Source: Periplaneta americana (lineage: Eukaryota > Arthropoda > Insecta > Blattodea > Blattidae). Taken from it: 64,000 bases of DNA. The stretch spans positions 121,356,914 through 121,420,913 of the forward strand of contig NC_091130.1 in assembly GCF_040183065.1 (NCBI RefSeq). The letters run 5' to 3'. Below, in pieces: positions 34,300 through 44,622 of this stretch. Each line of letters starts with the position of its first letter. Position 1 is the stretch's first letter. The translations under genes and the position numbers were made by a program. The notes under the pieces were generated by a model. It made no database searches, had not been told where the DNA came from, and worked only from the letters and a program-made list of their open reading frames with translations.

Positions 34300-35663
34300 A
34301 TGCCGAAAAATATAAGTGCAAAATCTACATTGATCCGGCAATGGCTAACAGAATATTCAGAATTCACTTATGATGGAAAAATAATATTCTGCAAGATTTG
34401 TAGCAAACAGGTATGTAACAATAGTTGAAATATATAAATTCTATTAATTTTAATGAGTAGGCCTGTAATATTTATACATTGACTGAGCTATCCTGAGGTA
34501 TAATTCTTTTTAAGACCACTACACTTTAACCTTTTAAATTCCGATAGTTAAAGTATTTGCAGGTCATTAAAATTTTGATTGTTCGAACCCACTAACTTTG
34601 TGATAGAAATACGGCAATACAACAATTAGGATTTTATTTTAATTCAGTTTACTTTACATTTTTAGATTTCGCAAGAAAAGAAGTGCCACTTAAAGCAGCA
34701 TGTGCAAGGAGCTGCTCATAAGGCTAAAGCTCAGCAGAAAAATCAACTGCAACAAACTTTACTAACACAGCCTACTTCATCCAATCTCAGCAGCAATTTC
34801 TATGCTGATTTAACCAGAGCGTTTGTTGCTGCTAACATTCCCTGGAATGCAATTGAAAATCCGGTTTTAAGACAGTTTTTACAAAAATACTGCAAACAAA
34901 ATATCCCATCTGAGTCGACCCTAAGAAAAAATTACTTAGACAGAATATACAATGAAACTTTAGCTTCCATTCTGGAGGATATAGGTGATTCTTACATATG
35001 GGTCTCTGTGGATGAAACCTCAGATCCTATGAATAGGTATATAGCAAATATGGTAGTAGGGAAACTTAGTCCTGATGGACCTTCGATTCCACACCTCGTA
35101 TGTGTTAAGGAACTTTCGAAAGTGAATAGCCAAGCCATTGCTTATTTTGTAAATAAAGGCCTACAGTCTTTATACTCAGGTAATATAGACGATTCTAAAG
35201 TTCTGTTGTTTTGTACTGATGCTGCCTCATACATGGTTGCTGCAGCTCCACTTCTTAAAACATTTTATCCTAATCTCACGCATGTAACCTGTTTAGCACA
35301 TGACCTTCACAGGGTTTCTGAAACAATCCGGAATGAATTTCCTCTTGTCAATTCGTTTATTCCTAACACAAAAAATGTTTTTGTAAAGCCCCATCCAGGA
35401 TTTCAATATTCAGAGAGAACTTTCCAGATATCCCACTCCCACCTCAGCCGGTTGTTACACGATGGGGAACCTGGATTCAGTCAGTGGTGTATTATTCTAA
35501 GTATTTTAAAGAAGTGGTCACAGTTATTGATAAATTACCTGAAACTGATAGTGCAGCGTGTGTGAAAGCAGTAAAATATTGTCTGAATGACTCACGAGTG
35601 AAAAACGATATTGCCTACATAACATCGAACTTTTTATTTATTATATCATCATCGTTAATTTAA
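34300..35663 (+). pseudogene. hAT/CGGBP1-like BED zinc-finger transposase gene, one intron, one frameshift
   Basis: Exon 1 (34300-34410) starts MPKNISAKSTLIRQWLTEYS and ends IIFCKICSKQ before a GTATGT donor. A 255-nt intron ends TTTTTAG at 34665. Exon 2 opens ISQEKKCHLKQHVQGAAHKA, completing a BED-type finger (C-x2-C ... H-x4-H). Then come FYADLTRAFVAANIPWNAIE, WVSVDETSDPMNRYIANMVV (DDE-like first Asp block) and LFCTDAASYMVAAA, then CLAHDLHRVSE. Near 35385 the frame slips by one base; the other frame gives PPQPVVTRWGTWIQSVVYYS and ends at 35663. The hAT C-terminal dimerisation region is missing. Because the frame is otherwise clean and the splice sites intact, decay is recent or the frameshift is an error. 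A domesticated host gene is possible, but copies at 38.5 and 60.8 kb favour a transposon. Confidence 0.8.
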
Positions 35664-36429
35664 ACTTTTCTTGTTTATTTCATCATTCTAATTAAAACTT
35701 TTCTAACACTTGTTTATATTATTTATGTTATGTTATAGCTTCTGCTATATGATATTACGGATAGTCACGTATCAGACATTGTTTAATACTAAGATTTATT
35801 GAAAATCATCTGTCAAGTGACGTTGATTACTGGGATTCGGATAATTGAAGTGGAATGCAACTGTTTTAATAAAAATGAAATTGAATCAATAAAGCCTTCT
35901 TAACTAATAATCGTCTGCAGAGTTCAATGAAGATTCCATAGTTGGCACAACTGATAACAAGAAAACATCTAATCATAACTCAGTACTGCCAACTAGCGTA
36001 ATATTTGTAATTTTGAAATGGTACAATAATACATTTGAAGACAGTTGTATTTTAGTAAGCCAATTAATATTTTATTGTATTGGAGTACTTTGTTACTTCT
36101 AATATTTATATACTTTCTTCTAATTGCGTAATATTCAATTAAATTCCCATTCGAGTTTTGATTTTGTCTAGATAAATCTGCTCGTGGATAAATCAAAACC
36201 TCTAGTGAGATTACTATTGATAAATTTTGCCTTTAAATTTAATGCAATAATAATAATAATAGTGATAATGTTGCTAAGTTTTAAAATAATTCTCAATTTT
36301 CTTGAAACAATATTAGGCTTTCCAATTAAATGAATTTCTTATTATCCGAGGGGTATCGCTCAAATAACATTTTTAAAACATATTTCTTAGTGCCCCTTAG
36401 GTTTGAATCTTTTCTTTGAGAAGGTTGGG
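35664..36429. other. No gene seen
   Basis: AT-rich, no motif. Confidence 0.45.
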
Positions 36430-36996
36430 AAGTTTGAACACAATATCCTCTGAAGGAAGATCAACAATTTCTGATTGCTCATGCAAAAAAGAAAAAAAAA
36501 TAAATTGTCATATTTATTCAACTTATTTTGATACTGAACTTCAAATTGTGTTTCACAAATATTCTTACAAATTCTACAGACAAAAATTTATAATTAGTCT
36601 GTCTTTTCTGCCACATGAATAAGAACGAAATTTTCTTCTCTTATTTCTTCTAAATTCGCTCGAGCAGTGTAATTTACAGTTTAAATGGCATCTTCATCAT
36701 CATTATGATTAGAACTAACACATTCCTCGGCTCATCTGCAGTCTTATCTGAATTATCCTATCTGGAAACAGAACTTGCGGCTTCAACTTCTTCAGTTTCT
36801 GAACTTTATTCATCATATTTCTCTTCTCACTCAACTTTCTTTTTCTTTCTTCTATTTCGGTTTTCTCTGGTATATCTGTTAAAGCGCTTGTCTTTCCTTT
36901 TTTAGGATTATGAGTTATTCTGTTTCTGGGAGGAGAATAATTTAGCTTTGTCGAGGTTTGTCTCTTGATTTTTAACTTGCTACATGGCATTTCCAC
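36430..36996 (-). pseudogene. Pogo/Tigger-like transposase C-terminal remnant
   Basis: The minus strand reads RNRITHNPKKGKTSALTDIP then EKTEIEERKRKLSEKRN, resembling the basic linker GK.-ILTD-P-K..IE that follows the DDE domain in pogo/Tigger-like transposases. Further on, after a stop, SSNHNDDEDA and CKLHCSSEFRRNKR resemble the start of the C-terminal PHD-like finger, and SEIVDLPSEDIVFKLPN lies lower. Heavily decayed; assigned by pattern only. Confidence 0.4.
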
Positions 36997-37660
36997 TAAA
37001 CATGAAATCCAATAAAAGTCATTACTAAATACTGTTTTTGATTATTCATCCACAAGAATATCTTCTTTACAAAACTATTTAAAATCTAATAAGGTCCACC
37101 TGAAGACAGTTATCCCAAGGTACACCGTCCCTAGGTACATCAGGAATCAGTAAAATATATCTCAAATTTTCAAGACTGAGGTACCGAAAACAAGCCAATA
37201 ACCACATGGATTCGTAGCATGGATATAGATATACGAAATTATTTCACAATTACTTACATTTTAGGATCAAAAACAGATTTTTTAAATAAAATCTCTCCAG
37301 ATTGCTTCAACAAAAAGTAAATCATTCACAGAACAGCTGAATGATGAAATTGAAGTGGTGAACTGCGAAAACAAAAATTCCACCACATAACCTTGAAAAT
37401 AAACTAAGTGTCTCCAGATACAACTTGTCCTTAGGTACAATAGCTTCCTCTAAATGTTCTGATTTTCTTGAAAACTAATATGATATAACTCATATTTAAA
37501 TTATTTTCTTCTTTAACTCTTAGTGAGGCTTGTCGGTCTTTTTCCCGCCTTCCTTCTTTTATTTTTTCGCTACACTGTTCAAAGCGTCCCAGAGCGTTCA
37601 TGCCCTCAGTAACTTCTGTTCCTTCGTCAAGGTCTAACGTTGTGTTGCTTCTACTCGTTT
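36997..37660. other. No gene recognised
   Basis: A minus-strand frame (37431-37667) with EKIKEGRREKDRQASLRVKE is charged and could be a further decayed transposase part, but no motif is certain. Confidence 0.35.
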
Positions 37661-37732
37661 TTAACAATATTTTCTTTAGGTGCGTCGTAAACTTATCTTA
37701 TATAATAATGTGATGTTTTTCTATTTCATTTT

Positions 37733-37776
37733 ATTTGTTGAACGTTTTCGGCTTTGGAAGCCATCTTCAGATCACT
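37733..37776 (-). ncRNA. Hammerhead-like motif, left arm
   Basis: Minus strand: GUGAU-CUGAAGA, stem II GGCUU/AAGCC with loop CCA, GAAA, minimal stem III A-CG-U, UUC, then AACAAAU. Core and stem II are intact; stem I has lost one of its four inner pairs (A:A) compared with the right arm. Confidence 0.5.
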
Positions 37777-38001
37777 GTTACCTGTATTGAACTCTTGTGC
37801 TGTTGTGCAATGGGTTATATTAACCATATTGCATTAAAATGTAAAATATAAAATATGAGATAAAATTAATGACTGCACATATTTAATATGGTAACGTATA
37901 TAAATTAAATTAATCTAAAATGAAGGTTTTGTAGCGTATACAGTCCTTTCAGATATGAAAGAATTGTTTCCTTATGACCTTCTACATAGTAATTGTCATG
38001 A

Positions 38002-38222
38002 GACTGCATTTACAAGTGGTTATTACATAATTACGAATCATTGAAGTTCGTTGGAATAGATATGCAGCGTCATGCTTGGATTTAAGCAGGGCCCAGGAGC
38101 GATTTTGTGGTCTGAAAGATATGGCAAAGGTGTGTCCTGTACTGATGTCGGATGAGCCACTTATCTATTCCAACGAACTTCAATGGCTCATAATTATGCA
38201 ATAACCACTTGTAAATGCAGTC
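38002..38222. mobile_element. 221-bp MITE with ~70-bp inverted repeats, TSD TCATGA
   Basis: Ends GACTGCATTTACAAGTGGTT and its inverse; arms continue through CATTGAAGTTCGTTGGAATA. The flanks are TCATGA at 37996-38001 and 38223-38228, while the unoccupied right arm of the surrounding structure (about 41811) has TCATGA once. Since TCATGA is a palindrome, a shorter target such as CATG cannot be excluded. Confidence 0.85.
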
Positions 38223-38250
38223 TCATGACTAGACTTCGTTGAATTGCCAC

Positions 38251-38495
38251 ACGCAGCATGTAATCAGGTTGCCGATGTACGGTAGTATAGGCTGAGGTGA
38301 GCGACCGCCCGGTCTCATAGTATAAGCAGTTCATGTTAAGAGTTGTGACCGGTCCAAATAGATAGAGCAGCTACAGCTAATGTATACCTATGTAAGCACT
38401 TGTTTTTGCATTACTGTGGTTGGAATAGTCAAAGCTTAACATGTGTTCAGTGTAGACAAGAATTCAATCAAACATGCTACAATGAGTGTGTTGCT
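38251..38495. other. Short spacer, no gene seen
   Basis: Interior of the inverted-arm structure before the hAT fragment; no motif. Confidence 0.4.
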
Positions 38496-38921
38496 GTTCC
38501 TGGAATACCCCCGCAGCCAGTCTTGACCACGTTGAGAAACGTGGTTGGATGCTGTTAATTATTATGCAGAATATTACGGCAAAATAATGGAGGTAATTGA
38601 TGAATTGGATAGCAGAGACAGTTCCGCTGTTGCAGCTGTAAAATCATTGCCTTCTGAACAGCTATTGGAAGATATTCTGTTCATTGATTCTAATTTTAAA
38701 ATCGTGTCCGAAAGCATCCCCTGTTAGAATCGTCTAAACTACAACTCTCAGAAGCCCTTAATATAGTGGATAAAGTATCACAAACCGTTATCCAAAATAA
38801 CAATTCATTAATTTCAGGAAAAGTGAAATGTAAGTTGAGAAATATCATTGCTAAAAATTCTGCCTATTTACAATTTCGTATTATAAATTATATACTATCA
38901 GGTCACGATATCTCACTATAA
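38496..38921 (+). pseudogene. hAT/CGGBP1-like transposase fragment
   Basis: Reads VPGIPPQPVLTT, then, after a frame change, WLDAVNYYAEYYGKIMEVID and LPSEQLLEDILFIDSNFKIV, then after a one-base shift LESSKLQLSEALNIVDKVSQ and NNNSLISGKVKCKLRNI, ending at 38921. The first part aligns with PPQPVVTRWGTWIQSVVYYS in the gene at 34.3 kb, and it extends beyond where that copy is cut off. It therefore preserves the C-terminal part of the family. Two frameshifts. Confidence 0.75.
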
Positions 38922-39490
38922 AATAATAGTGTATTTATATGTTTAGACATTTTCTACTTCAAAGATCATTCATTATATTTCGTCGCTTAAGAACCAATAC
39001 CGCGTAACTGACAGAATGTAAATTTTACAGGAGAAGGAAAAAACCGAATAAAAACCATAAAAATAATGCAATAGCATTGAAAAGTGGTGCATGGCTATGA
39101 AATAGCATAACTAATTTGTAACTAAGAGAAAATGGATGATCATGGCCGTAGACATTTGGCCATGTCACTTACGCGGTATTGGAACTCCACCGTTGACTAC
39201 ATTTTGTTAGTTACGCGGTATTGTGAGACAACTTTAGCAGCTTCAGGACACATGTTGACTAGCGTTTTCTTTGCGTGAAAACTGCCTTCTGGAAATATTA
39301 TTCGTGCTCTGGTATATGTCAATGTGTTATCTGAATTGTTGTCCTACCATCTGACTTGAGGTCAAGGTCGATAGGCTGTAGCTTGAATCAGCACTAGATT
39401 ACGTTCTAGACAATGATTGCTGCATTCTTAGTCAATCAAATGCTGAAACTATATTAAAGGAAAAAGAAGACACAGTTCAATGTGTATTGT

Positions 39491-39491
<1 letters not shown>

Positions 39492-39543
<52 letters not shown>

Positions 39544-39657
39544 TGATGATGATGACAATCTGATACCAGGTACTTTATTTTCACACTACGTATTTCAATA
39601 GATAAGTAGAATTGTTACTAAAACGTTGCTGACAAATATAATTTTATAATAAAATAA

Positions 39658-39734
<77 letters not shown>

Positions 39735-39737
39735 GAT
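39492..39737. repeat. (AAT)n and (AAT)n(ATT)n microsatellites
   Basis: AAT run with a (GAT) end at 39492-39557 and a self-complementary (AAT)n(ATT)n block at 39659-39737, inside element (c). Confidence 0.9.
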
Positions 39738-40046
39738 AATGGAATAATGAAAAGAAAATCATATAAAAATATAATAATGATGATAATTTTTCAGGCACAA
39801 TATTCGTTAAACACAATAAAGAAATAATTATAGGCCTATGCTGAAATCACAAAAAGTAATCCTTGAGTAACCCTAGTGTGGAATACTATCATAAAAACTA
39901 TGGCACAATCGGTTCTGTATACAATACTGTGACGGTAATTTAGGCAGGCTACTAAGCTCTATTTTTCTGTGCTTTTGCACGAGAACATGACTTTTTTTTA
40001 CTTAAGGGGCGCCATTAGTACTATTAGCTAACCAATATCTCACAGT

Positions 40047-41175
40047 TCATTCTTTAATTCCCAATGTGCACAGAAACATCTTTTTGGAAACCTGAATTTT
40101 TTTCTCATCATCTTTTAGGTTGTAGACAATTAATGTTCTCTTTCTTCTCGATTCAGAATTTGTACTGTCAGGTCTTTTCGTAGATTTGATACGTAAACGG
40201 TCCTCTGTTCCCAAGTCATAGTTTTCCAGAATGCCTGAAAGATGTCTTCTCTCATTAGAAATTAAATTACAGCCCCTTACTTTCAAATTTTGGCACATTT
40301 TATAACTACACTCTGGCCCCTAACTCCTTGCATCTCTTTCCGTATCATGTGTCACTTTGCCATCTTTCGATCTCTTGTAGCTAATATAAGCTTCCTCTTC
40401 CATTCTAAGTTTTCTATTTTTCATTTTCTTCCACTTACCCTTGTGTGGCTTTGAACTTCTTTTTCTCTTTTCTGTCAAATTTCCATGAAACGCTTGTAGA
40501 TCCTTCTCTTTACCTTTTTCTGACGAATGTAAAGATGTAGAATAAGAGTAAGTAGCACTCACGAATTCTTCGGGGTCGTCTACATCTGAAGACGCATCCG
40601 AAATTTGGTGTAGATCCTTCATTGACAGGGTTTGTCTTCAGTTTCTGTCCTATCCTACTTCTAGCTGTATAATTTTAATGGTATTGCTTTAAATCATACC
40701 AGACTGCATAATACGATCATAACCTTACCGGTAACACTGGACGGATAATCCCTGAGCTGCAGCAGCCCATTTTCAGAAGGACGGTTTTCTTTTGCATTTG
40801 AATTATCAGGCAGTACACCTACGAATAAGATGAGATTACTAGTGTTTATAAATGGATTAAAACATGTGTAGTAAATATTATCATCAATTTAGATCTTCCT
40901 CCTACCGGAGGAAATGGAAGGAACCAAGCTCAGCGCCACTGAATGTAGCGCTAATTATTTTAGCGGCCCATTCATGATTATTTATATTAAGTACTTAAAT
41001 TAAGTTTGCTGTTATGATTCCACAACTGAAGAAAATAAACGTTTAATAACTGTGATACTTCTTATGCCATACCTTCGTTAATGTTCACAGAAGTTTCTCC
41101 CGTCTTGAATGCAGAACATAGTACAGATAGGATTTCGTTCTCGCTAAACTGACTGTCGTCTGATTCATTATCCAT
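40047..41175 (-). pseudogene. N-terminal part of the 4-bp-TSD transposase-like gene, element (c)
   Basis: A candidate first exon (41062-41175) encodes MDNESDDSQFSENEILSVLC, acidic, near the right inverted repeat, with GAAG|GTATGG as a possible donor. A second block (40320-40622) has SDASSDVDDPEEF, then a basic stretch EKRKRSSKPHKGKWKKMKNR, EEEAYISYKRSKDGKVTHDT and ERDARS. After one stop the sequence continues (40047-40298) with GPECSYKMCQ, CNLISNERRHLSGI and KKIQVSKKMFLCTLGIKE. The W-K..RK, Cys block and V.KK.FL.TL.I order matches element (a). No catalytic half remains. Exon joins are inferred. Confidence 0.5.
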
Positions 41176-42033
41176 TTTTTTATTCTATCTGTAGGCCTAT
41201 ATAATAATAAAATATAAATATTTCAGTGAATGAACTTGCAGTAAGATTCTGCGAGAATTCAGCTCAACTAACATTCAATTGACATTAGTGAAATAATTCT
41301 ATTATATTTACCTTTTAAATCATTGAAACTGAACATTTCTTTAATCTTCTCTGAATATTACACACTGTTGATACAATTTTACAAGGCACTAACGAGAACC
41401 AGCTTCCGTACTGATGGCGCGTAGGGAGTAGACATAATATTTGTTGTCAGATACGCGGTATTTCCTACAGACTTCTCGTGACTTCAGATACGCGGTATTG
41501 TACCCCTCTCCTTCGCACGCAGGCCATTCATGAAATCAAATTTCCGCGCTTGTCAATGCATGCAGATGACAGTGGAGGTACCATCTGTGCAAAAAAACAG
41601 TTTTGACCAAAAATGTCAGTTACGCGGTATTGTTTCTTAAGCGACGATATTTCTTGAATGCAGGATACAGGTTTTATTGTAACCGCAGTATACTGCTCAG
41701 TGTTTACATCAGAGGCATACTTCACCCGTTGCACAACTCCTTCTCATACAGTCTATACCGCGTGCGTAGTAAACCTTACGATTCTCGTGGTAATTCCACG
41801 AAGTCTACTCATGACAATTACTATGTAGAAGGTCATAAGGATATAATTGTTTCATATCTGAAAGGACTGTTTACGCTGCAAAACCTTCATTTTAGATTAA
41901 TTTAATTTAATATGTTATCATATTAAATATGTGCATTCATTAATTTTATCTCATATTTTATGTTTTACATTTTAATACAATATGGGTAATATAACCCATT
42001 GCACATCAGCACAAGAGTTCAATAGATGTAACA

Positions 42034-42074
42034 GTGATCTGAAGATGGCTTACAAAGGCGAAAACGTCCATCAA
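42034..42074 (+). ncRNA. Hammerhead-like motif, right arm (degenerate)
   Basis: UGAU-CUGAAGA, stem II GGCUU/AAGGC with one mismatch, GAAA, ACG, then UCC in place of UUC, and AUCA. Stem I (UGAU/AUCA) is intact here though broken in the left arm, whereas stem II and the cleavage triplet are intact only in the left arm. The two arms together suggest an ancestral intact ribozyme. Confidence 0.45.
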
Positions 42075-42370
42075 GTAGAATGAAATAAAAAAACATCACA
42101 TTATTATATAAGTTTATGACGGACTTTAAGAGAATATTGTTAAATAAACAAAACTTATCAGAAAAATATGGGTATAAAATTCTACTCTTTTTGTTGTGTT
42201 TTTGTGAAGATTCCTACAGGCTCGGTCTTTTAGACAGTCTCGCGCTTTTCAATACGTAGCTTTTTTTTGCAGCAATTCTATAATTCATTATTGCAATTCT
42301 GAAGTACACAACATAATATTATGGATTTATTAATTTGTCCTATAGAATAATCTCTGTAATGTTGACAATT

Positions 42371-42465
42371 AATATTAGAGGAGAAAAATTCGCTCCGGCG
42401 CCGGGGATCGAACCCGGGTCCTTGGTTCTACATACCAAGCGCTCTGACCACTGAGCTACGCTTGG
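42371..42465 (-). mobile_element. SINE-3, tRNA-derived
   Basis: On the minus strand: gtagctcagtggtcagagcg (A box), an anticodon arm CTTGGT-ATGTAGA-ACCAAG with GTA at the anticodon position, T arm CCGGG-TTCGATC-CCCGG (B box), then ccggagcgaatttttctcct and ctaatatt. The acceptor stem does not pair (ccaagcg against cgccgg), so this is not a functional tRNA gene. It directly abuts the end of the LINE fragment at 42466. A second copy is at 49575-49669. Confidence 0.75.
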
Positions 42466-43800
42466 TCATAGAATTAAGGTGAGACCATCGGGTCGTTTAC
42501 CATCTGCATGACTAATACCTGGTGGTTCCGAAAGAGTCGGGATGCCACAGAAGTCAGAGATCTTTTAATGATATCATTGAGTGATGGGAATGCGTCCCTT
42601 GCTCCTCGCACAGCTGAGTGCATGATGGCCGTAAATATCACCAATTCCTCCGCAAATACATTGGTGTGGCTGGCAGAGTTTACAACCAAGGCGTAAAGCC
42701 ATTGCGATTTTAAAGGATGTACTATCTATTAGAGTGCCGATGTGAGGAGAAGGTAATGCGTGTAACCAAGATCCAGACTCACTCTCTTGAAGAGCTATTA
42801 GTTTAGAACATACCTGCACAAACAGCGCTCAACGAGCGCGCGCGCTTCTTCGGAGCGGGAGAGTCGTGTTTACCGCTCGCCGAAAAGGAAAGGAAGATAC
42901 GTCAGAATGACGTAGACTTGCTATTGGTAGAGAAGAGGGAAACGACCACTCAGCTATCTAGTGGAGTGCAGTGTGTAGGCCTATTCTCAGTAACAGTTTT
43001 ACGTTGCTTACCTACTTCTACAGTACAGTATGAAGGAATCTAAAAGACGGAACATAACATTTAACATTTAACGATTTACAGCTCGAACTTGTTGATCTTC
43101 AATGTGACCTAAGGGCTAAAGATCGTTTGAATAATACTACTAGCCTGGTTGAGTTTTACAAGACTAAACATTACCAATAATATCCACGACTACACAGGCT
43201 GGCTGTGAAAATGTTTGCTATGTTTGGCTCAACATTTATATTTGTGAGCAACTGTTTTCTATAACCAACTTTAATAAAGGCAGACATGGAACATCTTTAA
43301 CTGATGTTTCATTACGATCAGTAGGCTACTGTTCCTTTTATCTGCCAACAGCATAAAACCTCGTTTTGATGTACTGATAAATAAAAATATAACAAAATGT
43401 TATTCTACATTTAAGTAGCTATAGAATTTCTATTATTTCTGTAAAATAAATATTTCTTTACTAATTAATAATAGTCCAAGATAGTTTTGCAAACACTGAA
43501 CGGGAATTGATTTCACAAACACTCTTACTAGTACTTCCTTTTGTGTATATTTTGTACGAGATCACCCCTTCTTCCAGTCCACCCTTATACAGAGCGCATC
43601 TAATATCTGCATTCCGCTCATGAGCTGTGAGCCGGCTCGGAGAGCACAAACTTTGTGCAGGCCTGGTTTAGGAGATATTCAGGTTTCTTTGTGGTAGTGA
43701 TTCTACGGGACACACTGTACAGTTCATTTCCAAGGCTCATGTAAGCTTGGGTAATCCAGCCAGATAATCAACACAAACTGGAATCTAAACTACCCCCAGT
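42466..43800 (-). mobile_element. LINE with restriction-like endonuclease domain, C-terminal fragment, split by hAT
   Basis: On the minus strand, either side of a hAT insertion: WLDYPSLHEPWK (43.75 kb), then SPKLIALQESESGSWLHALP, IAMALRLGCKLCQPHQCICG and GDIYGHHALSCARSKGR (zinc knuckle C-x2-C..C..H..C), LNDIIKRSLTS, and in another frame EPPGISHADGKRPDGLTLI. RPDG is the core of the PD-(D/E)xK restriction-like endonuclease of R2/R4/NeSL-type non-LTR elements. The reading frame is kept across the hAT once its target duplication is removed. The expected following Asp block (W-DVT) is missing where SINE-3 abuts. Stops and frameshifts; dead. Confidence 0.7.
42809..43665. mobile_element. 857-bp non-autonomous hAT element, 8-bp TSD with one mismatch
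   Basis: Ends CATACCTGCACAAAC and, inverted, CAGGCCTGCACAAAG. Flanks GTTTAGAA (42801-42808) and GTTTAGGA (43666-43673) give an 8-bp duplication with one change, the hAT hallmark. Subterminal GAGCGCGCGCGC and CTCATGAGCTG motifs recall those near the end of the hAT element at 54.9 kb. No transposase. Confidence 0.75.
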
Positions 43801-43861
43801 GCTACTACGGACCTGTACTTAGTTGATTAAAGAGATTGACAAAGACACCCGTGAAAGGTAT

Positions 43862-44622
43862 TAGGGGAGTAGTGGGTACAGTGAGACACAAAATATTAAG
43901 ACATACTTATGCAAGTGATAATTCAAGTATTTTTAAAATCAAGTGTAATAGAAACAGACATTAAAACGTGGAATATAATAATACATAAAGAAATGTTAAT
44001 AGATAAAGAACATAATATACAATACGTGTTTGTCAAAAAAAAAAATGAAAATATCTCACTGTTCCCATTCAGGAGGGTACAGTGAGACACCACAGTGTCT
44101 ATTAACGGACATTGAAATGATTTACATTTATTTCAAAAGAAAACAAAAACTTTTTTAATGTTAGTTACTGGTAAATGTAATATAATTACTGTTTGTTTTT
44201 GAAAATCATTGGTACATGGAACAGTGAGGCGTATCAGTGTACCCTTCAATGGCATGTCTCACTGTTCCCTTAGAAATGACGCCATAACTTCAAAATTAAA
44301 ACAAGAAAGACGAAACCTTGCCAAACATAATCTCAAATACCATAGTATTAGGTAACAAAACATTAATATTCATATCTCATTTGTATATCCAATATAACCT
44401 TTATTAAACACAAGCCAAAATTTTACTTCTAGAGTGAAATATTACGAATTATTTTTTCATCACTCACTTTTATAACTAGAATCAAATAGAGTAAGAAAAT
44501 ACTGTTACTTTACTCGTGCAACATACAATTCCACTGTTACTAACATCTCAACATCAAAATTTACCATCTAATAAAAAATGTCTCACTGTTCTCCCTGTCT
44601 TACCGTACCCACTTCTCCCCTA
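43862..44622. mobile_element. Non-autonomous element rich in GTGAGACA motifs, TA ends
   Basis: Left end TAGGGGAGTAGTGGGTACAG, right end its inverse (cccacttctcccctaca). Internal copies of gtacagtgagacac or its inverse tgtctcactgttc occur at about 43877, 44050, 44080, 44220, 44265 and 44578. A TA target fits a Tc1/mariner-type MITE. No coding frame. Confidence 0.7.

Larger units (their letters stand above)
38980..41647 (-). mobile_element. DNA transposon of the 4-bp-TSD class, element (c), TSD TATT
   Basis: Terminal inverted repeats TCGTCGCTTAAGAACCAATA then CCGCGTAACTGACA (left), inverse with one difference at the right. TATT flanks both (38976-38979, 41648-41651). Subterminal copies of TACGCGGTATT lie near 39171 and 39220 on the left, and 41454, 41490 and 41617 on the right, plus the inverted terminal copy at 38997, a likely transposase-binding pattern. 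The minus strand encodes the N-terminal half of the same transposase-like family; the catalytic half is replaced by microsatellites and unassigned DNA. Length 2668 bp. Confidence 0.8.
37661..42143. mobile_element. 4.5-kb structure with ~360-bp inverted arms, each with a hammerhead-like core
   Basis: The left arm (37661-38001 plus 38229-38250) and right arm (41787-42143) are inverted copies over about 360 bp, for example cattaaaatgtaaaatataa and cctttcagatatgaaa on the left. The left arm is interrupted by a 221-bp MITE. Each arm holds a hammerhead-like motif, divergently oriented. The interior holds a hAT fragment and the transposon at 38980-41647. Terminal repeats in inverted orientation with hammerheads are known for Penelope-like elements, but no Penelope reverse transcriptase or GIY-YIG endonuclease is visible. 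Alternatives: a foldback transposon, or two independent copies in opposite orientation. Confidence 0.7.

Noticed and set aside
34300..35663. Conserved host gene
   Set aside because: Not excluded, but two related decayed fragments nearby and the missing C-terminal region make a transposon copy more likely.
37661..42143. LTR retrotransposon with long terminal repeats
   Set aside because: The arms are inverted, not direct, and there is no gag, protease, integrase or primer-binding site.
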